A DNA stretch of 35,250 nt from the NCBI RefSeq assembly GCF_000368925.1, contig NZ_KB849754.1:55282-90531 (forward strand), read 5' to 3'. Below the pieces are notes generated by a model. It saw only the letters and a program-made list of their open reading frames with translations, had not been told where the DNA came from and did not search any database. Positions 1 through 7,604 of this stretch are shown here, piece after piece; positions within the stretch are counted from its first letter, which is position 1; each line of letters begins with the position of its first letter. A program made the position numbers and the translations under genes. This DNA is from Acinetobacter bereziniae LMG 1003 = CIP 70.12 (lineage in GTDB: Bacteria > Pseudomonadota > Gammaproteobacteria > Pseudomonadales > Moraxellaceae).

Positions 1-78
1 CGATGAATAACTTAAATCGCAAGGACTCATTTATAATTACTCTTTTATTTGAGCATTTAATTGAAGTTAAGATTAGAG

Positions 79-898
79 GGCACTGTTGCAAATAGAGATT
101 TGAGTCGATGATGTTCCCTTTAAAAAGTACTTAGAGACCGAAAACCCTGTTGATTAGACACACTTCACCCTGAGGCTGACCATAATAAAATGACGATGCT
201 TGTCCTTTACGTAGTGCACGCATGACTTCAATACCTTTAATTGTGGCATAAGCCGTCTTCATAGATTTGAATCCTAATGTGGCCCTGATGATCCGCTTTA
301 GCTTGCCATGATCACATTCAATCACGTTATTTTTATACTTAATCTGCCTGTGCTCAAGGTCTGGTGGACATTTACCTTCCCGTTTTAACCGTGATAAAGC
401 ACGTCCATATGTGGGTGCTTTATCCGTGTTGATCACTTGTGGAATTTGCCACTTCTTCACATTATTTAAAATTTTTCCAAGAAAACAATAAGCTGAATGG
501 GTATTTCGTCTAGCAGAAAGATAGAAATCAAGAGTATGGCCACGTTGGTCAACTGCACGGTATAGATATGCCCATTTGCCATTCACTTTTACGTAAGTTT
601 CATCCAGATGCCATAAATGTCGATCTGTAGGATTACGCCAATACCAACGTAAACGTTTTTCCATTTCTGGAGCATAACGCTGAACCCAGCGATAAATTGT
701 GGTGTGATCAACATTCACTCCACGTTCGGCCAGCATTTCCTGAAGTTCACGATAGCTGATGCCATATTTACAATACCAACGAACAGCCCAAAGAATGATT
801 TCACCTTGAAAGTGCCGACCGTGGAAGGGATTCATCTGCTGTATCTCGAAATAAATAAGATATTTAGCTTATCATGTCAGCCTATTTGCAACAGTGCC
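79..898 (-). mobile_element. IS6-family insertion sequence (IS1006/IS1008 type), complete
   Basis: Complete element of 820 bp with perfect 14-bp terminal inverted repeats, GGCACTGTTGCAAA at 79-92 and its reverse complement at 885-898. One transposase gene fills it on the minus strand. Size, termini and transposase fit the IS1006/IS1008 group known from Acinetobacter. The flanking octamers (GATTAGAG on the left, GAATGCAA on the right) do not match, so this copy is not a simple insertion with its 8-bp duplication. On the right it abuts an IS5-family remnant. A truncated inverted copy at 9137 closes the mercury region. Confidence 0.93.
131..835 (-). CDS. IS6-family transposase
   Basis: A 234-aa DDE transposase, the usual length for IS6/IS26-type enzymes, which move by replicative or conservative cointegrate formation. 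An N-terminal helix-turn-helix region (about residues 20-60, with RELQEML and TTIYRWVQRY) precedes the catalytic core. The likely DDE residues lie in HLDETYVKV (about residue 78), INTDKAPTY (about 138) and VIECDHGKLKR (about 172). The start ATG lies 50 bp inside the terminal repeat at 885-898. The frame is intact, so the enzyme is probably functional. The first 54 codons match the truncated copy at 9200-9361 on the opposite strand. Confidence 0.93.
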   Translation of the reverse strand: MNPFHGRHFQGEIILWAVRWYCKYGISYRELQEMLAERGVNVDHTTIYRWVQRYAPEMEKRLRWYWRNPTDRHLWHLDETYVKVNGKWAYLYRAVDQRGHTLDFYLSARRNTHSAYCFLGKILNNVKKWQIPQVINTDKAPTYGRALSRLKREGKCPPDLEHRQIKYKNNVIECDHGKLKRIIRATLGFKSMKTAYATIKGIEVMRALRKGQASSFYYGQPQGEVCLINRVFGL

Positions 899-1172
899 GA
901 ATGCAAAGCCTTGGAAAGATCAGCAAGTCAGGTCTATAGAACGAAATGAGTTATTGAAAACAGTCAAACTGCTAGGAAGGTCACTTTGGAAAAAGTGGTC
1001 TGGTTATCATCGTCGAAGTTTGGTGGAAACCAAGATGCATTGCATCAAATTATTAGGCGATAAATTAACAGCAAGGAGTTTTCCTAGTCAGGTGAATGAG
1101 ATTCATGCACGCGTAGCCGTCTTGAACAAATTCACAGAATTGGGGCGCCCTCACACCCAAGTTGTCACTTGA
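899..1172 (+). pseudogene. IS5-family transposase, C-terminal fragment
   Basis: About 90 C-terminal residues of a DDE transposase. The segment YHRRSLVETKMHCIK carries the last catalytic Glu (in the RRSLVE context) of IS5-family enzymes and is followed by the usual tail (EIHARVAVLNKFTELGRPH). The first two acidic catalytic residues are missing because the 5' part of the gene has been removed at the IS6 boundary. No start codon belongs to this piece; an ATG at 894 lies inside the IS6 terminal repeat and is accidental. Confidence 0.8.
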
Positions 1173-1224
1173 ATTTGGCTCAATTAGGATCGCTCTATCT
1201 TTCAAACCTTTATGCAACAAAGCC
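899..1224 (+). mobile_element. IS5-family element remnant (3' end)
   Basis: The right part of an IS5-family element, cut on its left by the IS6-family element at 79-898. It ends in TTTATGCAACAAAGCC at 1209-1224, whose reverse complement GGCTTTGTTGCATAAA is a typical terminal repeat of IS5/IS903-like elements. The left end is not in the window. Confidence 0.8.
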
Positions 1225-1251
1225 AGTCCCTATGTTAATTTGAAGAATGCT

Positions 1252-1464
1252 TCAATCTGACGGCTGCGAACCGCCAGGGACAGGCGCAATGTCAGATTCT
1301 GTCGCGGCCTTGGCGCGTGCCTGGAAGCGTTCATAGCAATCCAGCCCGCAGAAATGTTCGACGTATTCCGCGCCTTCCGGGGTGAAGGCGGCATCGAGCG
1401 GAATTTCTTTGCAGCATACGCAGCAGGTGGTGCAACTGGCAGTGTTCGGGGCGTTTGCGTTCAT
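1252..1464 (-). CDS. DUF3330-type small cysteine-rich protein of mer operons
   Basis: A 70-aa protein with six cysteines in its first half: three in the N-terminal cluster CTTCCVCC, then a lone Cys in FCGLDC context with a further Cys. This spacing suggests metal binding. It resembles the DUF3330 proteins that follow merE in Tn501/Tn21-like mer operons. It lies 65 bp downstream of merE and is the last gene of the merB-merD-merE transcript. A GGAGGA-like ribosome site precedes the ATG. Its role is unknown; metal binding is inferred from the cysteines only. Confidence 0.72.
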   Translation of the reverse strand: MNANAPNTASCTTCCVCCKEIPLDAAFTPEGAEYVEHFCGLDCYERFQARAKAATESDIAPVPGGSQPSD

Positions 1465-1529
1465 GGTGGTACTCCTCCAGATTGGTAGCGAAGCTCAAAG
1501 CTGCCCACTCTCGGCTGGCTGGGAAGCGG

Positions 1530-1766
1530 TCATGATCTTCCCTTGAAGGCCCGCAGCAGCCGCGTCACAGACAGGACAAACAAGCCGGTCAGCGTGAGGG
1601 CTGCAATACCCCAGTGCTCCCCGATGAACGCGCCGGCCGTCGTGCCGGCTAGCACAATGGCGAGAATCGGCAAATGGCAGGGACAGGTGAGCACGGCCAG
1701 CGCGCCCCACAAGTAGCCGGTGATCGGTTTGTGCGTCTCAGACGGCAAGTGCTCTGGGCTGTTCAT
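1530..1766 (-). CDS. merE: MerE broad mercury transporter
   Basis: A 78-aa inner-membrane protein with two predicted transmembrane helices (about residues 16-38 and 45-70). The hallmark motif LTCPCHLPIL in the first helix holds the vicinal Cys pair that carries mercury. MerE imports Hg(II) and methylmercury into the cytoplasm for processing by MerB and MerA. Its ATG overlaps the merD stop by four bases (ATGA at 1763-1766), which indicates translational coupling. A second, diverged merE lies at 4433-4669. Confidence 0.93.
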   Translation of the reverse strand: MNSPEHLPSETHKPITGYLWGALAVLTCPCHLPILAIVLAGTTAGAFIGEHWGIAALTLTGLFVLSVTRLLRAFKGRS

Positions 1767-2128
1767 GGCAGACTCTCCGCGTGCTGTGCCGGTTCGGTTG
1801 GCATGGCGGCCAGTTGCATTTCGAGGCTGGCCAGGGCCTCGCGCCGACGCTCGACGAGTTGCCGCAACACGGCAAGCTGCGCAGACGCACCGTCACCGTC
1901 CGCAGCATCCAGCGCCCGGCACAGCCGCGCCAATGCGCCGAGGCCGATGCCCGCCTCGAAGGCGGCCCGCACGAAGCACAGTCGCTGCAAGGCGGCGTCA
2001 TCGAACAGGCCGTAGCCACCCGTGGTGCAGGCGACTGGCCGCAGCAATCCGCGCAGCAGGTAGTCGCGCACGATATGCACGCTCACCCCGGCATCAAGGG
2101 CCAGCCGGGACACCGTGTAGGCGTTCAT
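1763..2128 (-). CDS. merD: MerD, MerR-like co-regulator of the mer operon
   Basis: A 121-aa MerR-family protein that antagonises MerR at the mer operator and helps switch the operon off. The N-terminal helix-turn-helix (MNAYTVSRLALDAGVSVHIVRDYLLRG) is followed by a coiled-coil dimerisation region (about residues 75-115). The start at 2128 was chosen over an upstream in-frame codon because MNAYTVSRLA is the conserved MerD start and a GGAGGTG-like ribosome site sits just before it. It lies 111 bp after merB and overlaps merE by 4 bp. This is the only intact merD of three copies in the window. Confidence 0.93.
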   Translation of the reverse strand: MNAYTVSRLALDAGVSVHIVRDYLLRGLLRPVACTTGGYGLFDDAALQRLCFVRAAFEAGIGLGALARLCRALDAADGDGASAQLAVLRQLVERRREALASLEMQLAAMPTEPAQHAESLP

Positions 2129-2239
2129 CGAACACCTCCTTTTGGTCGGTTCACGGCAATGCATATACCGTTTCGCCGAGTTCAATCCGCGCGCTGCGAA
2201 TCCGATGCCGGTGCCGTAGAACATTGGGTCGATATCCGA

Positions 2240-2878
2240 TCACGGTGTCCTAGATGACATGGTCTGCAACAGATGTCGATTAAACTCCTGGCCCAAGCCG
2301 AAAGCCTCGTGGACACTGACGATCGCCAATCCTTCCAATCCTTGATGCTTGGAGGCCCAGTCTTCCGCCGTCGGGACAGATGCAAAGAAATGTACATGGC
2401 AACAGAAGGACTGACGAACGTCGGCTGCTTCCTGCGGCAATACCAAGGACACCGCCATGCCGGCAGGTTCGACAGCCTGTATCTCGCTGGGTGAAACCGT
2501 GAGTGAAACGGGTGCTCCGGTTGCAGCGCAATGCGATGAGACGCGAGCTGTACGGCCGATCAGCGCCGGAAATATCAAGGTGTCCAGCGCGCACCAGGCA
2601 TACAGACGGCGGTCGTCAATTTCAAAGACATACGAAGTCTCGCGCAAGGTGAGGCCGTAGCCGATGATGTTCCCATCTTTGTCATATTCGGTACTGGTGG
2701 CCTGTTCGAGTACGGCGGCCACTCGCTCAGCGGGCCAGTCGAGAATCCCGGCAAGTGTCGTTCGTGAAACCGGACGCCCCTTGGCGAGTTCCCGCAGTAG
2801 CGGGACCAAGAGATCCGCAGTACCATTGGTACGATTGACCGAAGTGAGACGTTCTAAAATATATGGGGCGAGCTTCAT
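2240..2878 (-). CDS. merB: MerB organomercurial lyase (first copy)
   Basis: A 212-aa alkylmercury lyase that breaks the carbon-mercury bond of methyl- or phenylmercury and releases Hg(II) for MerA. The catalytic residues fall at the classic numbering: Cys96 and Asp99 (WCALDTL) and Cys159, followed by Cys160 (FCCHVHFF). The N-terminal helical part spans about residues 1-80. The start at 2878 has a strong AAAGGAGAT ribosome site; a longer reading frame upstream would run through the mer promoter and is not used. merB is the first gene behind Pmer here, where merT normally stands. It differs clearly from the second merB (8339-8977). Confidence 0.96.
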
Positions 2879-2942
2879 GGTTCCATCTCCTTTCATCCTG
2901 CGCAGCAGGACAATTGTTTGACATCCTGAATTGGATAGCGTA

Positions 2943-2973
2943 ACCTTACTTCCGTACTCATGTACGGAGTCAA
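2943..2973 (-). promoter_or_regulatory. Pmer promoter and MerR operator for merB-merD-merE
   Basis: On the minus strand this reads -35 TTGACT (2968-2973), a 19-bp spacer, then -10 TAAGGT (2943-2948). The long spacer is the hallmark of MerR-activated promoters. The spacer region contains the perfect dyad TCCGTAC-N4-GTACGGA (2951-2968), matching the Tn21/Tn501 operator. Hg(II)-MerR would untwist it to activate merB. The divergent merR start lies 6 bp beyond the -35 box, so MerR also represses itself here. Confidence 0.94.
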
Positions 2974-2978
2974 GCGAT

Positions 2979-3434
2979 ATGCAAATTAATTTTGAGAATC
3001 TGACCATTGGCGTTTTTGCCAAGGCGGCCGGGGTCAATGTGGAGACCATCCGGTTCTACCAGCGCAAGGGCCTGCTGCCGGAGCCAGACAAGCCCTATGG
3101 CAGCATTCGCCGCTATGGCGAGGCGGATGTAACACGAGTGCGGTTCGTGAAATCGGCCCAGCGGCTGGGCTTTAGCCTGGACGAAATCGCCGAGCTACTG
3201 CGGCTGGAGGATGGCACCCATTGCGAGGAAGCCAGCGGCCTGGCCGAGCACAAGCTCAAGGATGTGCGCGAGAAGATGGCCGACTTGGCACGCATGGAGG
3301 CCGTGCTGTCTGAACTGATGTGCGCCTGCCATGCGCGGAAAGGGAACGTTTCCTGCCCGCTGATTGCGTCACTGCAAGACGGAACGAAGCTCGCTGCATC
3401 GGCGCGGGGGAGTCACGGGGTGACTACGCCTTAG
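2979..3434 (+). CDS. merR: MerR, Hg(II)-responsive transcriptional regulator
   Basis: A 151-aa MerR: an N-terminal winged helix (about residues 8-75, with [24 protein letters not shown]) and a dimerisation helix. The three mercury ligands are at the conserved positions Cys82, Cys117 and Cys126. It represses Pmer without mercury and activates it when Hg(II) binds. The start ATG at 2979 is chosen because [11 protein letters not shown] aligns with other MerR N-termini; the extension to 2931 would cover the operator. It is divergent from merB. It is the only intact merR in the window and may also control the merT promoter at 4967. The C-terminus is slightly longer than the usual 144 aa. Confidence 0.95.
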
Positions 3435-3472
3435 CGTGCTTTATTTTCCGAATTCTGAGACGACCCCTAGAT

Positions 3473-3512
3473 GCCTGGTCAAGACTGCATACTTGCAGTT
3501 TTGACCAAGCAT
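3473..3512. other. long imperfect palindrome downstream of merR
   Basis: Two 18-base arms, TGCCTGGTCAAGACTGCA (3473-3490) and TGCAGTTTTGACCAAGCA (3495-3512), are complementary except at two positions and are separated by a 4-base loop (TACT). In a minus-strand transcript both mismatches become G-U pairs. No T-run follows, so it is not a clear terminator. It sits at the switch from GC-rich mer DNA to AT-rich DNA and could be an operator, a recombination site or an element end. Confidence 0.6.
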
Positions 3513-3533
3513 CGGAATATAATTTTAAGCAAT

Positions 3534-3562
3534 AAAAAAGCCAGTATAGAGCTGGCTTTTTT
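3534..3562. terminator. bidirectional rho-independent terminator
   Basis: A6-GCCAG, a 7-base loop, then CTGGC-T6. The symmetric A and T tracts allow termination in both directions: for merR from the left and for the type III restriction fragment (stop at 3643) from the right. Confidence 0.85.
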
Positions 3563-3642
3563 ATTCAATGATCTTAAAAACAATATTATGTAGCAACTTC
3601 ACAAAAAGATAATAATCAGCAGGTTACAGTGAGAAACCTAGA

Positions 3643-4227
3643 TTAACTCGGCATCCTATTGTGAAAATCAATAGCAAAATCTGATTCAGATCGTGGTTCG
3701 GTATTGTAGAATTTGAAGCCTAAACATTTAACTTCCTTATAACCATGCTCTTTAACTTCATTTAAGAACTCAACATAGTTTTGTGAATCATCTTGATCTG
3801 CATCAAAAACAATTTGGCTTTCATCATCCAAACTAATCAATACTTCCTCTTTCCAAGTATCCTTTTCAAGCAAATGACCACCTTTAGGCTCAATTAAGCA
3901 TTGATAGTACATTTCACTATTTTCAGCATCATTAATGATCAGCATGTAGTCAGGGCTGAATCTACGACCATCTTTGGCGATCAGGGCCGGCCAGTCGATA
4001 CGGGTCTCGCCGGCAATGCCTTTGCCATGCATGCGACGGGCGTGGTCCGCCGCGGTGGCGCCGCCTACGAGCATTTTTTTGGGATCGCACCCGCGCAGTG
4101 CGCACGTGCCACCAAAGGGGCGGAAATCAATCACCGCAACACTCCATCCGGCAGCCCGCACACGCATCGCGGCGACCATCGCTGCCGTCCCGGTGCCAAT
4201 AATCACAAGGTTGTATCGTTTCATCAT
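3643..4227 (-). pseudogene. Chimeric ORF: FAD oxidoreductase N-terminus fused to type III restriction subunit C-terminus
   Basis: A 194-codon open frame made of two unrelated genes. Residues 1 to about 84 are the FAD-binding N-terminus of a mercuric-reductase-like disulfide oxidoreductase: the dinucleotide motif IIGTGTAAMVAAM and the redox-active Cys42/Cys47 in GGTCALRGCDPKK. From about residue 86 (GRRFSPDYML, then IEPKGGHLLEKDTWKEEVL) it matches the C-terminal region of type III restriction (Res) subunits. Base composition shifts from GC-rich to AT-rich at about 3970. The start has an AGGAG ribosome site. Neither half can keep its original function: the NAD and dimer domains are lost on one side, the helicase and nuclease on the other. 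The Res stop and terminator (3534-3562) remain. Confidence 0.85.
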
Positions 4228-4432
4228 TCACTCTCCTAATTCGATAAAATAGGTGCGTTCCGCGGAACGCCAGGATGCGAAGCACACGACCACTCGGACT
4301 TTCTAAAGCGTGCAAAGTTGCCGCCACCGACTGGTCCATCGAAGGCAGCACTGCTGCAATACCTGGCTTGGAGCGCTCAACCTGGCTCTGTAACCGTTGC
4401 AAGGCAGTCACTTCGGTCCTGCCCGGCGATGA

Positions 4433-4669
4433 TCAGGCACTTCGCCTGAAAGCGCGGATCCCTCGTGCCAAGGACAGGATGAACAGCCCCGTCAGGGCGA
4501 CTGCCGCGATGACCCGATGCTTTCCGAGGAGCCAGCTGCCCCCTGTGCCGGGGAGTACAACGGCGAGCACCGGCAGGTGGCAGGGACATGTGAGCACCGC
4601 AAGCGCGCCCCAAAGGTAGCCGCTGAGCGGCTTGGGTGTGTCGGGGGGAATGCGCTCCTGACTATTCAT
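4433..4669 (-). CDS. merE: MerE broad mercury transporter (second copy)
   Basis: A 78-aa two-helix membrane protein with the same LTCPCHLPVL cysteine motif as the first merE, but diverged (for example LPGTGGSWLLGKHRVIA in the second half), so it is a separate allele and not a recent duplication. It overlaps the upstream merD remnant by ATGA (4666-4669). Because that merD has lost its 5' end and no mer promoter precedes it on this strand, expression is uncertain. About 205 bp downstream starts the truncated FAD oxidoreductase; nothing convincing is coded between them. Confidence 0.9.
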   Translation of the reverse strand: MNSQERIPPDTPKPLSGYLWGALAVLTCPCHLPVLAVVLPGTGGSWLLGKHRVIAAVALTGLFILSLARGIRAFRRSA

Positions 4670-4929
4670 ACAGGAAGCGCCGACGCGCCATGCGCCAATT
4701 CAGTCAACTGGGCTTCCAGGTTCGCCAGCGCTTGGCGGCGGCGCTCGACGAGCTGGCGCAGCACGGCAAGCTGCGCGGCCGCTTCCTCGGAGTCCGCAGC
4801 ATCCAGCGCCCGGCACAGCTGCGCCAACGCATCCAGGCCGATACCCGCCTCGAAGGCCGCCCGTACGAAGCACAGCCGTTGCAAGGCAGCATCGTCGAAC
4901 AGGCCGTAGCCGCCAGGGGTGCACGCCAC
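4666..4929 (-). pseudogene. merD: merD remnant (5' end missing)
   Basis: C-terminal MerD sequence starting in the wing of the DNA-binding domain (VACTPGGYGLFDDAALQRL) and running to the normal end. The first 32 residues or so, including the helix-turn-helix, are gone. Upstream the sequence switches to an unrelated stretch (37 bp) and then to a mer promoter facing the other way. It cannot bind DNA as MerD and is probably not expressed. It differs in sequence from the N-terminal merD fragment at 8974, so the two are not halves of one gene. Confidence 0.88.
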
Positions 4930-4966
4930 GGGCCAGGCGGAACCCGCCGCTGTTTTTCCAAAGTCC

Positions 4967-4997
4967 TTGACTCCGTACTTAGCTCCGGACGTACGAT
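4967..4997 (+). promoter_or_regulatory. Pmer-like promoter of merTPAGB without adjacent merR
   Basis: -35 TTGACT (4967-4972), 19-bp spacer, -10 TACGAT (4992-4997). The left operator half TCCGTAC (4972-4978) is intact; the right half reads CTCCGGA (4983-4989) in place of GTACGGA, so the dyad is degenerate. The 19-bp spacing still points to MerR control. The divergent merR that should start about here is absent, replaced by the merD remnant. Confidence 0.82.
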
Positions 4998-5030
4998 CAT
5001 GTTTTCGATGGATCTTGCAAAGGAGAATTT

Positions 5031-5381
5031 ATGTCTGAGCCGCAAAAAGGCCGCGGCGCCCTGTTTGCTGGTGGGCTGGCCGCCATTCTTGCGTCGGCCT
5101 GCTGCCTGGGGCCGTTGGTGTTGGTCATGTTGGGATTCAGCGGCGCTTGGATGAGTAACTTGGCGGCATTGGATCCTTACCGCCCCATCTTTCTCGGTGC
5201 GGCATTGATAGCAATGTTCTTTGCCTACCGCCGCATCTTCCGGACTACGCAAGCATGCGAGCCTGGCGATGTATGCGCTGCCCCACAAGCCAAGACGTCG
5301 TACAAAGTCATCTTTTGGATTGTGGCTGCGCTAGTTGTCGTTGCACTAACGTTCCCGTATGTAATGCCCCTGTTCTACTAA
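5031..5381 (+). CDS. merT: MerT mercuric ion transporter
   Basis: A 116-aa inner-membrane protein with three hydrophobic helices (about residues 12-35, 46-66 and 91-113). The paired Cys24-Cys25 in helix 1 and Cys76/Cys82 in the cytoplasmic loop are the four conserved MerT cysteines; they take Hg(II) from MerP and pass it to MerA. An AAGGAG site precedes the ATG. It is the first gene of the rightward operon merT-P-A-G-B, 33 bp after the -10 box and 13 bp before merP. Confidence 0.95.
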   Translation: MSEPQKGRGALFAGGLAAILASACCLGPLVLVMLGFSGAWMSNLAALDPYRPIFLGAALIAMFFAYRRIFRTTQACEPGDVCAAPQAKTSYKVIFWIVAALVVVALTFPYVMPLFY

Positions 5382-5394
5382 TTGAGGAAAAATC

Positions 5395-5673
5395 ATGAAA
5401 AAACTGCTTACCGCTCTTGCCCTTGCCGCTACCTTCGCTGTCCCTGCCTGGGCCGCCACGCAGACGGTCACGTTGTCCGTTCCCGGAATGTCCTGCGCGA
5501 CTTGCCCTATCACCGTGAAGAAGGCGCTGAGCAAGGTAGAGGGCGTTAGCAAGATCGAGGTCGACTACGCAACCAAGCTGGCTGTTGTGACGTTCGACGA
5601 TGCGAAAACCAGCGTCCAGGCATTGAACAAGGCGACGACGGACGTGGGCTACCCTTCTGAACTGAAGAAATAA
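5395..5673 (+). CDS. merP: MerP periplasmic mercury-binding protein
   Basis: A 92-aa precursor with a clear signal peptide (residues 1-20, cleavage after AWA). The mature part is one heavy-metal-associated fold with GMSCATC (Cys34, Cys37), the two ligands for Hg(II). It scavenges Hg(II) in the periplasm for MerT. The ATG is preceded by GAGGAAAA. A 186-bp gap to merA follows in which no gene is seen; it contains a lone half-operator-like GTACGGA at about 5772. Confidence 0.96.
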   Translation: MKKLLTALALAATFAVPAWAATQTVTLSVPGMSCATCPITVKKALSKVEGVSKIEVDYATKLAVVTFDDAKTSVQALNKATTDVGYPSELKK

Positions 5674-5859
5674 GGCATCAAATGACGGCGGCGTCGCCAG
5701 AGCCAGATAGAGATGTTGTTCTGGCGATTCTACTGTCAGTCATTCCGTGCACAACCTGTAAATGACGTACGGAGCCTGTTCGCTGATGCGAAAAACTGAT
5801 CCAGTTACCGAGGCGTTGTACGACTCGGCTTGGGCATAACGGATGAAAGAGAGAGCAAA

Positions 5860-7569
5860 ATGCAAGAATTAAACGAAGTTGGTCTGAGCGTGGCGGGCAT
5901 GACTTGCCCAAGTTGCACAAAGCACGTTGAGGACGCGCTGCTGGCGGTTCCCGGCGTGATACGAGCGTCTGTCGATTATCCGGCGAACAGGGCGCAGGTC
6001 ACGGGCAATAGGCTTGACGTATCGGCACTCGTGACGGCAGTGGGGGCACTTGGTTATCGTGCTAAGCCTGCAGACGAAGTGGAAAGCAAAAGGCGCAGTG
6101 CTGAACGGCCAGGACTTCTTGGCAGAGCCGCCCAGTGGCTGAGCGGTGACCGCGCGGTGGAGGAGCTGGCCGGTCAGTTACATGTGGCGGTTATCGGTAG
6201 CGGCGGAGCCGCTGTGGCGGCTGCGCTCAAAGCGGCGGAAAACGGTGCCCGGGTCACGCTGATCGAGCGCGGGACTATCGGCGGCACCTGCGTCAACGTG
6301 GGTTGCGTTCCCTCCAAGATCATGATTCGGGCAGCCCATATCGCTCATCTGCGCCGTGAAAGTCCTTTTGACGTGGGACTGTCGGCAACGCCCCCAGTTG
6401 TCCTGCGTGACCGTCTGCTGGCGCAACAGCAGGCCCGTGTGGACGAGCTGCGTCATGCTAAATATGAAAGCATCCTCGAAAGCAATCCGTCGATCAATCT
6501 GGTGCGAGGCAGCGCCCGATTCAAGGATGGCCAAACGCTTATCGTGGAAGCGGCAGAAGGTGACACTCGCGAAGTGGCCTTCGATCGCTGTCTCATTGCC
6601 ACTGGTGCAAGCGCTGCCATCCCGCCGTTGCCTGGTCTTGCAGGAACGCCATATTGGACGTCCACCGAAGCCCTGGTTAGCGAAGCCATTCCTAAACGGC
6701 TGGCAGTAATTGGCGCCTCGGTCGTAGCACTGGAACTGGCACAAGCGTTTGCGCGCTTGGGCAGCGAGGTGACGGTCCTGGCCCGGCGCACCTTGTTTGC
6801 CAGTGACGACCCTGCCATTGGCGAGGCCGTGACTGCAGCTTTCCGTGCGGAAGGCATCACGGTGCTGACACAGACGCAGGCGAGTGCCGTGACCTATTGC
6901 GACCGCCAATTCATCCTGACGACCGCGCAGGGCGAGTTAAAGGTGGATCAATTGCTTGTTGCCACCGGCCGCACGCCAAATACCGCAAGCCTGAATCTCG
7001 AGCGCGCAGGTGTGACGTTTGACTCGCAACATCGCATCCTGATCGATCAAGGCATGCGCACGAGTGCTTCGAACATTTACGCAGCTGGCGACTGCACTGA
7101 CCAGCCTCAGTACGTCTACGTTGCAGCCGCGGCTGGTACCCGGGCTGGCATTAATATGACCGGCGGCGACGTAAAGCTCGATCTCGACGCCATGCCGGCA
7201 GTCGTGTTCACCGATCCGCAAGTTGCCACGGTAGGCTACAGTGAAGCAGAGGCCCAGCGCATTGGTCTGCAAACCGAAAGCCGTACGCTCACGCTCGACA
7301 ATGTGCCGCGTGCACTCGCCAACTTCGACACGCGCGGCTTTATCAAGCTTGTCGCTGAGGTTGGATCTGGACGCATTCTTGGGGTTCAGGCTGTGACACC
7401 GGAAGCAGGCGAGATCATCCAGACTGCCGCAATTGCGATCCGTGCCCGCATGACCGTCCAAGATCTCGCCAACCAACTTTTCCCCTACCTCACCATGGTT
7501 GAAGGTCTCAAACTGGTGGCGCAGACTTTCTCGAAAGATGTGACACAGCTATCGTGCTGTGCCGGCTAA
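5860..7569 (+). CDS. merA: MerA mercuric reductase
   Basis: A 569-aa FAD/NADPH-dependent cytoplasmic enzyme that reduces Hg(II) to volatile Hg(0). Domains: an N-terminal metal-binding fold (residues 8-70, GMTCPSC with Cys16/Cys19), an FAD domain (from about 107, VIGSGGAAVA), the active-site disulfide GGTCVNVGC (Cys144, Cys149), an NAD(P) domain (about 285-320), and a dimerisation domain ending in the C-terminal Cys566-Cys567 pair (LSCCAG) that receives the metal. The ATG at 5860 was chosen over an upstream in-frame TTG because of the GAAAGAGAGAG ribosome site and the usual MerA start. Length fits single-HMA MerA proteins. Confidence 0.97.
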   Translation: MQELNEVGLSVAGMTCPSCTKHVEDALLAVPGVIRASVDYPANRAQVTGNRLDVSALVTAVGALGYRAKPADEVESKRRSAERPGLLGRAAQWLSGDRAVEELAGQLHVAVIGSGGAAVAAALKAAENGARVTLIERGTIGGTCVNVGCVPSKIMIRAAHIAHLRRESPFDVGLSATPPVVLRDRLLAQQQARVDELRHAKYESILESNPSINLVRGSARFKDGQTLIVEAAEGDTREVAFDRCLIATGASAAIPPLPGLAGTPYWTSTEALVSEAIPKRLAVIGASVVALELAQAFARLGSEVTVLARRTLFASDDPAIGEAVTAAFRAEGITVLTQTQASAVTYCDRQFILTTAQGELKVDQLLVATGRTPNTASLNLERAGVTFDSQHRILIDQGMRTSASNIYAAGDCTDQPQYVYVAAAAGTRAGINMTGGDVKLDLDAMPAVVFTDPQVATVGYSEAEAQRIGLQTESRTLTLDNVPRALANFDTRGFIKLVAEVGSGRILGVQAVTPEAGEIIQTAAIAIRARMTVQDLANQLFPYLTMVEGLKLVAQTFSKDVTQLSCCAG

Positions 7570-7604
7570 ACCTTGGGCACGAAAACAGCGACAGAGGAGC
7601 TTTT

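Noticed and set aside
71..906. Target duplication around the intact IS6-family element
   Set aside because: The flanking octamers GATTAGAG and GAATGCAA differ.
1230..1240. CTATGTTAATT resembles the XerD half of Acinetobacter pdif sites
   Set aside because: One mismatch, and the expected XerC half six bases upstream is replaced by the IS5-family end; too weak to call.
1674..2257. Several plus-strand frames opposite merE and merD
   Set aside because: Antisense shadows in GC-rich coding DNA without independent support.
4127..4411. 94-codon open frame between merE and the FAD oxidoreductase
   Set aside because: It overlaps the better supported oxidoreductase start, has no clear ribosome site and shows no recognisable domain.
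5772..5790. GTACGGA half-site between merP and merA as a second mer operator
   Set aside because: Only one half of the dyad and no -35/-10 pair with 19-bp spacing.
6178..6909. Long open frame opposite merA
   Set aside because: Shadow of the GC-rich merA coding strand; no domain or start signal.
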